DNA from: Silicimonas algicola | GTDB lineage: Bacteria; Pseudomonadota; Alphaproteobacteria; Rhodobacterales; Rhodobacteraceae | Assembly: GCF_003148765.1 (NCBI RefSeq) | Contig: NZ_QGGV01000004.1 | Span: 248,001-312,000 of the forward strand | Reading direction: 5' to 3' | DNA length: 64,000 nt | Shown here: one piece after another, positions 9,770 through 18,722 of the stretch | Numbering within the stretch: the first letter of the stretch is position 1 | Layout: each line of letters starts with the position of its first letter | Made by a program: the position numbers and the translations under genes | The notes under the pieces: model-generated | What the model was told of the DNA's origin: nothing | The model's database searches: none | Seen by the model: the letters and a program-made list of their open reading frames with translations, nothing else

Positions 9770-10522
9770 TTAAAGCTTCCATCCCGAATGGAGTGCGGCG
9801 ATGCCCATGGAGAGGTTGCGGAACTTCACCTGTCCGAAGCCCGCGTCCCGGATCATGTCGGCGAAGGTGTCCTGATCCGGGAAACGTCGGATCGATTCCA
9901 CGAGGTACTGGTAGCTGTCGCGGTCACCCGCGATCGCCTGGCCCAGACGCGGGATGACGTTGAACGAATAAAGGTCGTAGAGCCTCTGAAGTCCGGCGTT
10001 CGGCAATTGCGAGAACTCGAGCACCATAAGTCGCCCGCCCGGTCGCAGCACACGGAAGGCTTCCGACAGTGCGTCCGGAATGCGCGTCACGTTCCGGATG
10101 CCGAACGAGATGGTGTAGATGTCGAAGCTGGAGTCGTCGAAAGGCAGCTTCATCGCGTCGCCCGTCACCCACTCCAGGCGGTCGGCCATCGCGGTGGCCT
10201 CGGCCCGCTTGCGGCCCTCGATCAGCATTCCCTCGGTCATGTCGCAAACCACCGCCGAAGCACCTGGCGCGCGGCGAAGGAAGCGGAAGGCAATGTCCCC
10301 CGTACCACCTGCCACATCGAGAAGACGCTGGCCGGCTCGAGGCGCCAGCCAATCCATCATGGCATCCTTCCACAGCCGGTGGACGCCCCCCGACATCACG
10401 TCGTTCATCAGGTCGTACTTCGACGCGACATTGGTGAAGACGCCGTGAACCAGCCCGGCCTTCTCGTCCTCGCGCACCTCGCGTGCGCCGAAATGCGTCG
10501 TCTTGTCGTCGGCGTCGTTCAT
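9770..10522 (-). CDS. ubiE: Ubiquinone/menaquinone C-methyltransferase UbiE
   Basis: UbiE is the SAM-dependent C-methyltransferase of ubiquinone synthesis. The 250-residue product has the UbiE motif [14 protein letters not shown], the SAM-binding [15 protein letters not shown], and the later family motifs SFGIRNV and SFNVIPRLG. The ATG at 10522 ([12 protein letters not shown]) is preferred because it matches usual UbiE length and has AGGGG about 10 bases upstream; an in-frame start 54 bases earlier would add an unconserved tail. It precedes ubiB and is divergent from mutM across 195 bases, which should hold both promoters. Confidence 0.94.
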   Translation of the reverse strand: MNDADDKTTHFGAREVREDEKAGLVHGVFTNVASKYDLMNDVMSGGVHRLWKDAMMDWLAPRAGQRLLDVAGGTGDIAFRFLRRAPGASAVVCDMTEGMLIEGRKRAEATAMADRLEWVTGDAMKLPFDDSSFDIYTISFGIRNVTRIPDALSEAFRVLRPGGRLMVLEFSQLPNAGLQRLYDLYSFNVIPRLGQAIAGDRDSYQYLVESIRRFPDQDTFADMIRDAGFGQVKFRNLSMGIAALHSGWKL

Positions 10523-10717
10523 CGCTTTGAACCCCTGGTCCCGGCGTCTCATATACCCGTCGCCGGTCACGGGCAAATGCAGAGGCCGGCGCAGACTTGG
10601 TCCTAGTCTCGTCGAGCCTTGCCGCCACCCTGTCCGGCGCTAAAGTCGCAGGGACATGGCGTTGGGCTTGAGCTCGCCGTAGTCATCGTGACGGCCGCGC
10701 CCCGAAGTTGGATCACA

Positions 10718-11569
10718 ATGCCGGAACTTCCCGAAGTCGAGACGGTTCGTCGTGGCCTCCTTCCCGCAATGGAGGGGGTCCGCATCGTCGGCGCGGATGT
10801 GAACCGGCCTGACCTGAGATGGCCCCTGCCGGCGAACCTCGCGGAGCGTCTGACAGGAACCACCGTCGATCGTTTGCGGCGCCGTTCGAAGTACATCCTG
10901 GCCGACCTCTCGTCCGGCGAGACGCTGATCCTGCATCTGGGCATGTCCGGGCGAATCCTGGTCTCGGGCGACCCACTTGGGCAGTTTCACCACCACCATC
11001 CAGCGCCGGAGAAGCACGATCATGTCGTCTTTCACATGGCGAACGGTGCGCGCATCACCTTCAACGACGCCCGGCGCTTCGGCGCGATGGACCTTGCGGG
11101 CACCGAGTCGGTCGAGGATCACGTCCTCTTGCGGGGTCTCGGGCCCGAGCCGTTCGGAAACGCCTTCAACGAGAACTATCTCGTGAACGCCCTGAAGGGA
11201 AAACGGGCTCCCGTCAAATCTGCACTCCTCGACCAGCGTATCGTCGCGGGTCTGGGCAACATCTACGTCTGCGAGGTTCTCCACCGCGCCGGCATTTCGC
11301 CCGCACGCCATGCCGGAAGGATCTCCGCCACCCGGGTCGCCAGCCTTGTCCCCCTCGTCCGGGAAGTTCTTGCCGACGCCATCGACGCGGGAGGATCCTC
11401 GTTGCGCGACTATCGACAAGCCGACGGCGAACTCGGCTATTTCCAGCATACCTTCCGCGTCTACGATCGCGAGGGCGAAGCCTGCCGGACGGACGGTTGC
11501 GACGGTCGAATCGCACGGATCGTGCAGTCGGGCCGCTCGAGCTTCTACTGCCCGAAATGCCAGAGATGA
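10718..11569 (+). CDS. mutM: Formamidopyrimidine-DNA glycosylase MutM (Fpg)
   Basis: MutM removes 8-oxoguanine and formamidopyrimidines from DNA with lyase activity. The 283-residue product starts [13 protein letters not shown], giving the mature catalytic Pro2 and Glu3; this fixes the start at 10718 although the frame is open further upstream. The H2TH region is seen as [20 protein letters not shown], and the C-terminal zinc finger has Cys-x4-Cys (CRTDGC) and Cys-x2-Cys (CPKC). It is divergent from ubiE and 62 bases upstream of the enoyl-CoA hydratase gene. Confidence 0.96.
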   Translation: MPELPEVETVRRGLLPAMEGVRIVGADVNRPDLRWPLPANLAERLTGTTVDRLRRRSKYILADLSSGETLILHLGMSGRILVSGDPLGQFHHHHPAPEKHDHVVFHMANGARITFNDARRFGAMDLAGTESVEDHVLLRGLGPEPFGNAFNENYLVNALKGKRAPVKSALLDQRIVAGLGNIYVCEVLHRAGISPARHAGRISATRVASLVPLVREVLADAIDAGGSSLRDYRQADGELGYFQHTFRVYDREGEACRTDGCDGRIARIVQSGRSSFYCPKCQR

Positions 11570-11631
11570 TTTCCTTCCGCCTTTTCGGCTGGTAAGCCTT
11601 CGCCTCGAAGAACAGGGAGCCTGGGGACAAC

Positions 11632-12408
11632 ATGGCCTTCGAGACGATCGTCGTCGACACCGAGGAACACGTCACCACCATCCGGCTCAACAGGCCGGAC
11701 GCGCTGAACGCTCTGAACCAGACCCTCTTGAAGGAGCTCGCGCAGGCCGTCGAGGAGGCATCCACCAACGACAACGTGCGCTGCGTGATCCTGACCGGGT
11801 CCGAAAAGGTCTTCGCCGCCGGAGCCGATATCCGCGAAATGGCCGAAAAATCCTACGTCGACATGATGACGTCCGATTACTTCGGACCCGAGACCGAGGC
11901 AATCCTGCGCTGCCGGAAGCCTATCATCGCGGCAGTGGCTGGCTATGCGCTTGGGGGCGGGTGCGAGCTGGCGATGATGTGCGACTTCATCATCGCCGCC
12001 GAGACCGCCAAGTTCGGCCAGCCAGAAATCAACCTGGGCGTCGTGGCGGGCCTCGGCGGATCGCAGCGGCTGACACGCTTTGTCGGCAAGTCGAAGTCGA
12101 TGGACATGCACCTGACAGGCCGTTTCATGGATGCGGACGAAGCCGAACGCTCGGGCCTCGTCAGCCGCGTGGTGCCCGCCAAGCGGCTCATGGAAGAAGC
12201 CCAGGGCGCGGCCCAGAAGATCGCCGAGAAGTCGATCCTCACTGCGATGGTCGTCAAGGAAGCGGTCAACCGCAGCTACGAGACGACGCTGCGCGAGGGC
12301 CTTCTCTTCGAGCGCAGGCTCTTCTTTTCGCTCTTCGCGACGGAGGACCAGAAAGAGGGCATGGCGGCCTTTCTCGAGAAGAGGGAGCCCCAGTTTCGGG
12401 ACAAGTGA
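11632..12408 (+). CDS. Enoyl-CoA hydratase (crotonase family)
   Basis: This 258-residue crotonase-fold enzyme should hydrate short-chain 2-enoyl-CoA to 3-hydroxyacyl-CoA in beta-oxidation or related pathways. Both catalytic glutamates of true hydratases are present (GGGCELAMM and FGQPEINLG), with the oxyanion-hole segments [10 protein letters not shown] and GYALGGG. The C-terminal [20 protein letters not shown] is typical of mitochondrial-type short-chain hydratases. The exact pathway is not shown by the neighbours, which are mutM and rpsT. Confidence 0.93.
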   Translation: MAFETIVVDTEEHVTTIRLNRPDALNALNQTLLKELAQAVEEASTNDNVRCVILTGSEKVFAAGADIREMAEKSYVDMMTSDYFGPETEAILRCRKPIIAAVAGYALGGGCELAMMCDFIIAAETAKFGQPEINLGVVAGLGGSQRLTRFVGKSKSMDMHLTGRFMDADEAERSGLVSRVVPAKRLMEEAQGAAQKIAEKSILTAMVVKEAVNRSYETTLREGLLFERRLFFSLFATEDQKEGMAAFLEKREPQFRDK

Positions 12409-12558
12409 CCGAAAGGGCTTTTCCTCGGGCCGCAGTTGCTGTAAGTGCGGCGCCTACATGCGCGTGGAGCCCGCTTTGGCTATGTATCCTCCGGTCTGAA
12501 CCGGAAGCGGATTCTTTGCGCGATCAGTTGCAACAGACCCGGGATACGGACCACACAC

Positions 12559-12822
12559 ATGGCCAATTCGCCTCAATCCAAGAAACGCGCCCGCCAGAAC
12601 GAGCGTCGTCTCGCCGTCAACAAGGCGCGCCGCTCGCGCATCCGCACCTTCCTTCGCAAGGTCGAGGAAGCCATCGCCTCGGGCGACAAGGAAGCCGCTG
12701 CCACGGCACTCAAAGCCGCCCAGCCCGAGCTGATGCGAGGCGTCACCAAGGGCGTCTACCACAAGAACACCGCGTCGCGGAAAGTGTCGCGCCTGGCCTC
12801 GCGCGTGAAGGCGATCGTCTGA
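12559..12822 (+). CDS. rpsT: 30S ribosomal protein S20
   Basis: S20 binds 16S rRNA in the small subunit body. The 87-residue product starts [17 protein letters not shown], the standard S20 N-terminus, is very rich in Lys/Arg/Ala and ends [13 protein letters not shown]. The ATG at 12559 is set by this conserved start; the open frame upstream (from 12445) is not conserved. A strong intrinsic terminator follows at 12855-12882, so rpsT is probably a single-gene unit or the end of one. Confidence 0.97.
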   Translation: MANSPQSKKRARQNERRLAVNKARRSRIRTFLRKVEEAIASGDKEAAATALKAAQPELMRGVTKGVYHKNTASRKVSRLASRVKAIV

Positions 12823-12854
12823 CGTCGCTGGCGACCTTGTCTGGATGACCGCAG

Positions 12855-12882
12855 TCGCACCCCTAGGGGTGCGATTTTTTTT
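12855..12882 (+). terminator. Rho-independent terminator of rpsT
   Basis: A perfect 10-base-pair inverted repeat (TCGCACCCCT / AGGGGTGCGA) at 12855-12874 is followed at once by eight Ts, 33 bases after the rpsT stop. It is the clearest intrinsic terminator in the window and separates rpsT from the rhodanese-dnaA unit. Confidence 0.93.
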
Positions 12883-13043
12883 GTGTGAAGGTGACCCTGT
12901 TGAAGTGCTTCGGCAATTTCGCAACCGGTCCGGATTCGTTTCAGGCGGACAATGAGTCAAGCTCAAAGGTCGGTTGCGGGAGTCGGGGGGCGACGTCTAG
13001 GTTCGTCGTTGCGATTCACTTCGTCCTTGGGGGGACATGGTTG

Positions 13044-13487
13044 ATGGGACTGGGTAGTGCGGTCGGGGAGGTATCCCCCGGCGAGGCATGGCGTGTTCTT
13101 TGCGATGACGACGCTGCCCGTCTGATCGACGTCAGGACTCGCGCCGAGTGGGGTTTTGTCGGCGTGCCAGACCTGAGGGAAACGGGACAGGGGCCTCTCT
13201 TCATCGAGTGGGCATCCTATCCTGACATGTCCGTCAACGTGCGTTTCGCGGAAGAGGTAGAGAAGGCACTGAACGGCGAGAAGCCGTCGACCCTTCTGTT
13301 CCTCTGCCGCTCGGGCGCGCGTTCGCTGAAGGCTGCCGAAGCGGTTTCCGCCCATTACGCCCGAACGGGCATGGCGGTGACCTGTCTGAACGTTGCCGAA
13401 GGTTTCGAGGGGGATGTGGACGCGTCGGGACACCGGGGCAGCCACAACGGATGGAAGGCCCGGGGACTGGCATGGCGCCAGTCGTGA
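13044..13487 (+). CDS. Rhodanese-like domain protein (sulfurtransferase)
   Basis: This 147-residue protein is a single rhodanese domain. It shows the entry motif LIDVRTRAEWGFVGVPDL and an active-site loop LLFLCRSGARS whose Cys would carry the persulfide. The ATG at 13044 is chosen because GGGGGGA lies about 9 bases upstream and the domain begins soon after; the open frame from 12885 runs through the terminator region and is not protein-like. It ends 24 bases before dnaA and may be cotranscribed with it. The acceptor or donor is unknown. Confidence 0.85.
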   Translation: MGLGSAVGEVSPGEAWRVLCDDDAARLIDVRTRAEWGFVGVPDLRETGQGPLFIEWASYPDMSVNVRFAEEVEKALNGEKPSTLLFLCRSGARSLKAAEAVSAHYARTGMAVTCLNVAEGFEGDVDASGHRGSHNGWKARGLAWRQS

Positions 13488-13511
13488 TAATGAGAAAGCA
13501 GCGGGCTAAGA

Positions 13512-14879
13512 ATGACAAAAGATCTTTGGGGACAGATTCGCGAAAAGCTTAGGGCGACGGTAGGGAAGAATAACTACGCCAACTGGATTGAGCCGCTTGA
13601 ATTCGCTGCCCTCGAAGGCGGTGTCGCGACCTTCATGGTGCCGACGACCTTCATGGGCAACTGGGTCTCGCGGAACTTCGGCGACCAGATCGTGCACGAA
13701 ATCACGAAGGCCGGGGTTCCGGTGTCGCGGGTGGAGTTCATGGTGCCTTTGGTCGCTCGGACGTCCGAGCGCGACCGGCCCAGGACAGAGGTCCGGAAAA
13801 GCCGCAGCGTCGCCTCGGACGCTGCCGTGGACAGCGACCTTCCAGGCGCTCCGCTGGACAGCCGTTTCACCTTCGACACCTTCGTCGTCGGCAAGCCGAA
13901 CGAGCTTGCCCACGCGGCAGCCCGACGGGTGGCGGAAGGCGGGACGGTGACCTTCAACCCCTTGTTTCTTTACGGTGGCGTCGGCCTCGGCAAGACGCAC
14001 CTGATGCATGCGATTGCATGGGAGCTTCGCAAGCGCTCTCCCGACCTTCGGGTGGTCTATCTGTCGGCAGAGCAGTTCATGTACCGCTTCGTGCAGGCGC
14101 TGCGCGACAAGGACATGATCGCGTTCAAACAACTCTTCCGGTCGGTCGATGTGCTGATGGTGGACGACGTCCAGTTCATCGCCGGGAAGGACGCGACGCA
14201 GGAAGAATTCTTCCATACGTTCAACGCCCTGGTCGACCAGAGCAAGCAGATCATCATCTCGTCCGACCGTGCTCCGACCGAGATCAACGGGATCGAGGAC
14301 CGGATCGTCAGCCGGATGCAGTCGGGGCTGGTCGTCGACCTTCATCCGACCAACTACGAGCTTCGGCTGGGGATCCTTCAGCAGAAGGTCGACCAGCTTT
14401 CGACGCAGTTTCCGGGGCTTAAGATCCAGGACGGGGTGCTGGAGTTCCTGGCGCATCGTATTTCGACCAACGTCCGGGTGCTGGAAGGGGCGCTGATGCG
14501 GCTCTTCGCCTTTGCGTCGCTGGTGGGGCGCGAGGTCTCGATGGAGCTGACGCAGGACTGTCTGGCCGATGTGCTCCGCGCGTCGGATCGCAAGATCACG
14601 GTCGAGGAAATCCAGAGAAAAGTGAGCGATCACTTCAACATACGCCTGTCCGACCTGATCGGGCCGAAGCGTGTGCGGACCTTCGCGAGGCCGCGTCAGA
14701 TCGCGATGTACCTGGCCAAGCAGCTGACCACGAGGTCGCTGCCCGAGATCGGGCGGCGGTTCGGGGGTCGGGACCACACCACCGTCATGCACGGCGTGCG
14801 GAGGATAGAAGACCTGATGCACAAGGACAGCCAGATCGCCGATGATCTGGAACTTTTGCGGCGGTCTCTCGAGGCGTGA
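13512..14879 (+). CDS. dnaA: Chromosomal replication initiator DnaA
   Basis: DnaA is the AAA+ initiator that binds DnaA boxes and opens oriC. The 455-residue product has domain I (LWGQIREKLRATVGKNNYAN), a linker at about 85-115, Walker A GGVGLGKTH (about 155-163), Walker B VLMVDDVQF (about 214-222), sensor region, and the C-terminal DNA-binding signature GGRDHTTVMHGVRRIEDL. All are intact. In this window it is separated from dnaN by an nhaA remnant. No convincing cluster of DnaA boxes was seen around it. Confidence 0.98.
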   Translation: MTKDLWGQIREKLRATVGKNNYANWIEPLEFAALEGGVATFMVPTTFMGNWVSRNFGDQIVHEITKAGVPVSRVEFMVPLVARTSERDRPRTEVRKSRSVASDAAVDSDLPGAPLDSRFTFDTFVVGKPNELAHAAARRVAEGGTVTFNPLFLYGGVGLGKTHLMHAIAWELRKRSPDLRVVYLSAEQFMYRFVQALRDKDMIAFKQLFRSVDVLMVDDVQFIAGKDATQEEFFHTFNALVDQSKQIIISSDRAPTEINGIEDRIVSRMQSGLVVDLHPTNYELRLGILQQKVDQLSTQFPGLKIQDGVLEFLAHRISTNVRVLEGALMRLFAFASLVGREVSMELTQDCLADVLRASDRKITVEEIQRKVSDHFNIRLSDLIGPKRVRTFARPRQIAMYLAKQLTTRSLPEIGRRFGGRDHTTVMHGVRRIEDLMHKDSQIADDLELLRRSLEA

Positions 14880-14882
14880 GAA

Positions 14883-14906
14883 CCCGGCGCCCGAGAGGTC
14901 GCCGGG
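14883..14906 (+). terminator. Possible dnaA transcription terminator hairpin
   Basis: Three bases after the dnaA stop a perfect 7-base-pair GC stem (CCCGGCG / CGCCGGG) with a 10-base loop is present. It lacks a proper T-run afterwards, so it may act as a weak terminator or 3' stabiliser only. Confidence 0.45.
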
Positions 14907-14939
14907 CCTTCGGTATCACGTCGGTATCGCGTCGGTGCC

Positions 14940-15415
14940 GGGCGCCGAGGGTGGAGAGGACGGCCGCTCCCAAAAGACCCGAGGCAATCGAGCCCATGAT
15001 GACGCCGATCCGGACGAGGTTCTGCGCCCCTTGGGTCTCGCGAAGCCGACCGCTACCCCTGCGAGAGTGGCATGGACGCCGGATTTCAGCACCGCCAGCC
15101 AGAGGATCGTCCCTACCAGGACGTAGGCCACGATGTTGCGCACGCCGGAAGGCTCATCGCGACGAGAAGGATCAAGCCGCCAGCCGCGGTCATCAGAGCC
15201 GGGATGGACAGGCTGGCGGTGTAGAAGAGCGCGATGATGATGATCGCCGCGAGGTCGTCCACGACCGCGAGCGTGAGGAGAAACGTCTTCAGCAGGGGCG
15301 GGACCTTGTTGCCGAACAGGCTGAGGACGCCGAGCGCGAAGGCAATGTCGGTCGCGGCGGGGATCGCCCAGCCGCGTGCCTCGGCCGTCCCGATGCCGGT
15401 AATGCCGAGTGGCGC
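14940..15415 (-). pseudogene. nhaA: Decayed Na+/H+ antiporter nhaA, missing N-terminus and a central-to-C-terminal block
   Basis: On the minus strand, reading from about 15415 down, one frame encodes the NhaA core [20 protein letters not shown], then [20 protein letters not shown] with the transport aspartate pair, then [14 protein letters not shown] frameshift near 15150 leads to [20 protein letters not shown] and [11 protein letters not shown]. After ARPKG the sequence jumps, again out of frame, to [20 protein letters not shown], the last helix of NhaA. The first hundred or so residues and a block before the last helix are absent. Intact NhaA is about 390 residues, so this is a pseudogene. 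It fills most of the 657 bases between dnaA and dnaN and points toward dnaA. Confidence 0.85.
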
Positions 15416-15479
15416 GCGTCGTGCAATGCCTCGAGATCGCGCAGGGCATCGTCTATCCAGTGGAAATCCCGGAAAACAA

Positions 15480-15530
15480 TTGCACCCGTTTGCGAAACGG
15501 ATACTTTGACCGTCCAATCCTTGGACGGAG
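15480..15530 (+). promoter_or_regulatory. Putative dnaN promoter and RBS-overlapping hairpin
   Basis: A perfect 8-base-pair hairpin (CCGTCCAA, loop TCC, TTGGACGG; 15510-15528) sits just before dnaN. The GGAG at 15527-15530, the likely ribosome-binding site for the ATG at 15537, is half inside the 3' arm, so the hairpin could limit translation. Upstream, TTGCAC (15480) and TACTTT (15502) with 16 bases between could form a promoter. The hairpin is seen directly; the promoter and regulatory role are inference. Confidence 0.4.
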
Positions 15531-15536
15531 CGTGAC

Positions 15537-16655
15537 ATGGAATTCTCGATCGAGCGCGCGGCTCTCCTGAAGGCGGTCGCCCAGGCGCAGTCGGTTGTCG
15601 AGCGTCGGAACACCATTCCCATTCTCGCCAACGTCCTGATCGAGGCAGAGGGCGACAGCGTCAGCTTCCGCGCGACGGATCTGGACATCGAGGTCGTCGA
15701 CCAGGCCCCTGCGAAGGTCGTGCGCGCCGGATCGACCACGGTCAATGCCGTCACCTTCCACGAGATCGTCCGCAAGCTGCCGGACGGCGCGCTTGTCACC
15801 ATCATCGGCGACACCGCTTCGGCGCGGCTGTCGGTCGAGGCCGGGCGGTCCAACTTCTCGCTGGCCACGCTTCCGCGTGAGGATTTCCCGGTCATGGCGT
15901 CCTCGGAGTACGAGGCCAATTTCGCGGCGCCGGCGAAGGTGCTGCGGCGCCTGTTCGACAAGTCGAAGTTCGCCATCTCGACGGAAGAGACGCGGTACTA
16001 CCTGAACGGCGTCTACATGCATGTCGCCGACTTCGATGGCCGACAGGTGCTGCGCTGCGTGGCGACGGACGGGCACCGCCTGGCGCGGATCGACGCCGAG
16101 CTTCCCGAAAATGCGGGCAACATGCCCGGCGTCATCGTTCCGCGTAAGACGGTGGGCGAGTTGCGCAAGCTTCTGGACGACGACGACGCGACGATCGCCG
16201 TGTCCGTCAGCGAGACCAAGGTGCGCTTCGCGACGCCCGGCATCACGCTGACGTCGAAGGTCATCGACGGGACCTTCCCCGACTACAGCCGGGTCATCCC
16301 GGTGGGCAACACCAAGCGGCTTGAAGTCGACGCCGCGGACTTCGCACAGGCCGTCGACCGTGTGGCGACCGTGAGCTCGGAAAGGTCGCGCGCGGTGAAG
16401 CTGGCGCTCGACGAGGACCGGCTGGTCCTTTCGGTCAATGCACCCGACAGCGGCGCGGCCGAGGAAGAACTGGCGGTGGCCTATGCCGACGAGCCGCTCG
16501 AGATCGGCTTCAACGCGAAGTACCTTCTGGAGATCGCAAGCCAGGTCGACCGCGAGAACGCCGTTTTCCTGTTCAACTCGGCCGGAGACCCGACCCTCAT
16601 GCGTGAAGGCAACGACGAGACGGCGGTCTACGTCGTCATGCCGATGCGGGTGTGA
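15537..16655 (+). CDS. dnaN: DNA polymerase III beta subunit (sliding clamp)
   Basis: DnaN forms the ring-shaped clamp that tethers polymerase III to DNA. The 372-residue product has the three-domain clamp pattern, starting [20 protein letters not shown] and [19 protein letters not shown], with ATDGHRLA in domain II and the C-terminal YVVMPMRV close to the classical MPMRL end. The stop overlaps the GTG start of recF, so the two genes are translationally coupled. Confidence 0.97.
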   Translation: MEFSIERAALLKAVAQAQSVVERRNTIPILANVLIEAEGDSVSFRATDLDIEVVDQAPAKVVRAGSTTVNAVTFHEIVRKLPDGALVTIIGDTASARLSVEAGRSNFSLATLPREDFPVMASSEYEANFAAPAKVLRRLFDKSKFAISTEETRYYLNGVYMHVADFDGRQVLRCVATDGHRLARIDAELPENAGNMPGVIVPRKTVGELRKLLDDDDATIAVSVSETKVRFATPGITLTSKVIDGTFPDYSRVIPVGNTKRLEVDAADFAQAVDRVATVSSERSRAVKLALDEDRLVLSVNAPDSGAAEEELAVAYADEPLEIGFNAKYLLEIASQVDRENAVFLFNSAGDPTLMREGNDETAVYVVMPMRV

Positions 16656-17776
16656 CGGCAACGGCTGTCACCGATCTGATCCTTTCGCATTTCCGGTCGC
16701 ACCGGCGGACCCGGATCGAGGCCGACGCGCGACCCGTGGCGCTGTTCGGGCCGAACGGCGCGGGCAAGACCAACATCCTCGAAGGCGTGTCCCTGCTGTC
16801 TCCCGGACGGGGGCTGCGTCGCGCCGGGGCGGACGAGCTGATCCGCCGGCCCGAGGCTTTGGGCTGGAAGGTGACGGCGGTGGTGCAGGCGCCGAAAATC
16901 GTCCACGAGGTCGAGACCGAGGCCCAGCCCGAGCAGACCCGGCAGGTGCGGATCGACGGGAAGGCGCAGCCGCAGGTGGCCCTGGCCGAGGTGGCGCGCA
17001 TCGTGTGGCTGATCCCCGCCATGGACCGGCTTTGGATCGAGGGTGCGGACGGGCGGCGGCGATTCCTCGACCGGATCGCGATGAGCTTCATGCCGTCGCA
17101 CGCGCAGGCGGTCCTGACCTATGAGAAGGCCATGCGCGAGCGGAACCGGCTTCTGAAGGACATGGTGCGGGATGCGCACTGGTACACGGCGCTGGAGCGG
17201 CAGATGGCCGAGGCGGGCGCGGCGATCACGCTGAACCGTCACGCGGCGCTGGCGCGGCTGGCGCAGGCCCAGGACGGCGCGCGGACGGCGTTTCCCGCGG
17301 CCGCGCTGGAACTGGTCCATCCCGAGAGCGAGTTGCCGTTCGATGAGGCGGCGCTGGCTGCGGCGCTGGAGGCGGGCCGGGCGGCGGATCTTCGGGCGGG
17401 GCGGACGCTGATCGGGCCGCACCGGGTCGATCTGGCGGCGGTCTATATCGACAAGGGTGTCGCGGCCGCACAGTGTTCGACGGGCGAGCAGAAGGCGCTT
17501 CTGATCTCGCTGGTGCTGGCCAATGCGCGTGCGCTGGCCGAGGACACGGGAACGCCGCCGCTGATCCTGCTCGACGAGGTGGCGGCGCATCTGGACGCGG
17601 GGCGTCGGGCGGCGCTCTACGACGAGATTTGCGCGCTTGGCGCGCAGGCCTGGCTGACGGGAACCGGGCCGGAGCTGTTCGAGGATCTGGGCGACCGGGC
17701 GCAGCATGTTGCCGTGAGCGACGAATCGGGCGAAAGTCGGGTGGAACAAAAACCGAACATGTGGAGGTCGCCATGA
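16652..17776 (+). CDS. recF: DNA replication and repair protein RecF
   Basis: RecF is an SMC-like ATPase that helps load RecA at gaps. The 374-residue product has Walker A ALFGPNGAGKTNILEG, the early LILSHFRSHRR segment, the signature-like STGEQKALL and Walker B PPLILLDEVAAHLD. The GTG start at 16652 overlaps the dnaN stop by 4 bases, and the stop overlaps the next ATG, giving a coupled chain dnaN-recF-VOC-DUF1697-LysE. Confidence 0.95.
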   Translation: MTATAVTDLILSHFRSHRRTRIEADARPVALFGPNGAGKTNILEGVSLLSPGRGLRRAGADELIRRPEALGWKVTAVVQAPKIVHEVETEAQPEQTRQVRIDGKAQPQVALAEVARIVWLIPAMDRLWIEGADGRRRFLDRIAMSFMPSHAQAVLTYEKAMRERNRLLKDMVRDAHWYTALERQMAEAGAAITLNRHAALARLAQAQDGARTAFPAAALELVHPESELPFDEAALAAALEAGRAADLRAGRTLIGPHRVDLAAVYIDKGVAAAQCSTGEQKALLISLVLANARALAEDTGTPPLILLDEVAAHLDAGRRAALYDEICALGAQAWLTGTGPELFEDLGDRAQHVAVSDESGESRVEQKPNMWRSP

Positions 17777-18204
17777 CCCGTCAGCGCGTCAGCCTCGTCA
17801 CCCTAGGGGTGCGGGATTTGGAGAAGGCGAAGTCGTTCTATGCCGCGCTCGGTTGGGTTCCGGTGCAGTCGCCGCCCTCGGTCGCATTCTACCGGATGGA
17901 TGGGTTGGTTGTCGCTCTCTTCGGCCTGTCGGACCTTGCCGAGGATCAGGGGCGGAAGGGCGCGGAGCTTGGGTTCGGGGCAGCGACGCTGGCGCAGAAC
18001 TATCCGGATCGCGAGAGCACGGACGCCGCGTTCGAGGCCGCCATTGCGGCCGGAGCGACCGTGCTGAAGCGGCCGGAAGAGGTGTTCTGGGGTGGGTATT
18101 CGGGCTATTACGCCGATCCCGACGGGCACGTCTGGGAAGTGGCGCACAACCCGTTCTGGGAGGTGTCGGACACCGGCAGGGTGACGATCCCAGACGAAGC
18201 GTGA
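17773..18204 (+). CDS. VOC-family (glyoxalase/bleomycin-resistance fold) protein
   Basis: This 143-residue protein has the vicinal-oxygen-chelate fold. It begins with a strand and the helix motif VSLVTLGVRDLEKAKSFYAA and ends with the usual SGYYADPDGHVWEVAHNP, where the Glu is a typical metal-ligand position. The substrate is unknown. The ATG at 17773 overlaps the recF stop (ATGA) and its own stop overlaps the next GTG (GTGA), so it is part of the recF-linked coupled chain. Confidence 0.85.
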   Translation: MTRQRVSLVTLGVRDLEKAKSFYAALGWVPVQSPPSVAFYRMDGLVVALFGLSDLAEDQGRKGAELGFGAATLAQNYPDRESTDAAFEAAIAAGATVLKRPEEVFWGGYSGYYADPDGHVWEVAHNPFWEVSDTGRVTIPDEA

Positions 18205-18722
18205 CCACTGTTGCCCTTTTGCGCGCCGTCAACGTCGGCGGTGCGGGGCGGCTGCCGATGGCCGTGCTGCGCGAGGCGCTGGAGGCGGCGGGCGCGGAAG
18301 AGCCACGAACCTATATCCAGAGCGGCAATGCGGTGTTCCGCGGTACGGCCGAGGCGACGGAGATCCTCCACCAGATCGAGACGCGGGCGGGATTCAGGCC
18401 GGAGCTTCTGCTGATTCCGGCTGACGTGTTCCTTTATATCCGTGACGCCAACCCGTTTCCCGAAGCCGCGGACGATCCCAAGAGCCTGCACGTCTTCTTC
18501 CTGTCGGAGCCCTCCCCCGCCCCGGAAGCCGATCTTGCCACCGCTGCGGGCGAGACGGAGTCGGTGAGGCTGACCGAGAGGGCACTTTACCTTCACGCAC
18601 CCGACGGCATCGGGCGGTCGCGCTTCGTGGCGCGTGTCGAGCGGCTTCTGAAGGTCCCGGTGACGGCCCGGAACTGGAGGACGATTGACGCCATCGCGGG
18701 GATGATCGAAAGCGGGGCATGA
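18201..18722 (+). CDS. DUF1697 family protein
   Basis: This 173-residue protein matches DUF1697 in length and motifs: an N-terminal VALLRAVNVGGAGRLPMAVL, the central TYIQSGNAVF and the C-terminal VPVTARNWRTIDAIAGM. The family has no established role that I can name. The start is GTG overlapping the VOC stop, and its own stop overlaps the LysE ATG, so expression should follow the upstream genes. Confidence 0.85.
   Translation: MTTVALLRAVNVGGAGRLPMAVLREALEAAGAEEPRTYIQSGNAVFRGTAEATEILHQIETRAGFRPELLLIPADVFLYIRDANPFPEAADDPKSLHVFFLSEPSPAPEADLATAAGETESVRLTERALYLHAPDGIGRSRFVARVERLLKVPVTARNWRTIDAIAGMIESGA

Noticed and set aside
9770-10576. 18-residue N-terminal extension of UbiE
   Set aside because: The extension is not like UbiE proteins, and the ATG at 10522 has better spacing from a ribosome site.
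12885-13043. N-terminal extension of the rhodanese ORF
   Set aside because: The frame is open from just after the terminator, but the residues are not domain-like and a good ribosome site precedes the ATG at 13044.
12823-13511. Possible oriC next to dnaA
   Set aside because: No cluster of DnaA-box-like 9-mers or AT-rich unwinding region was seen here; the visible structure is the rpsT terminator and a rhodanese gene. In many alphaproteobacteria oriC is not at dnaA.
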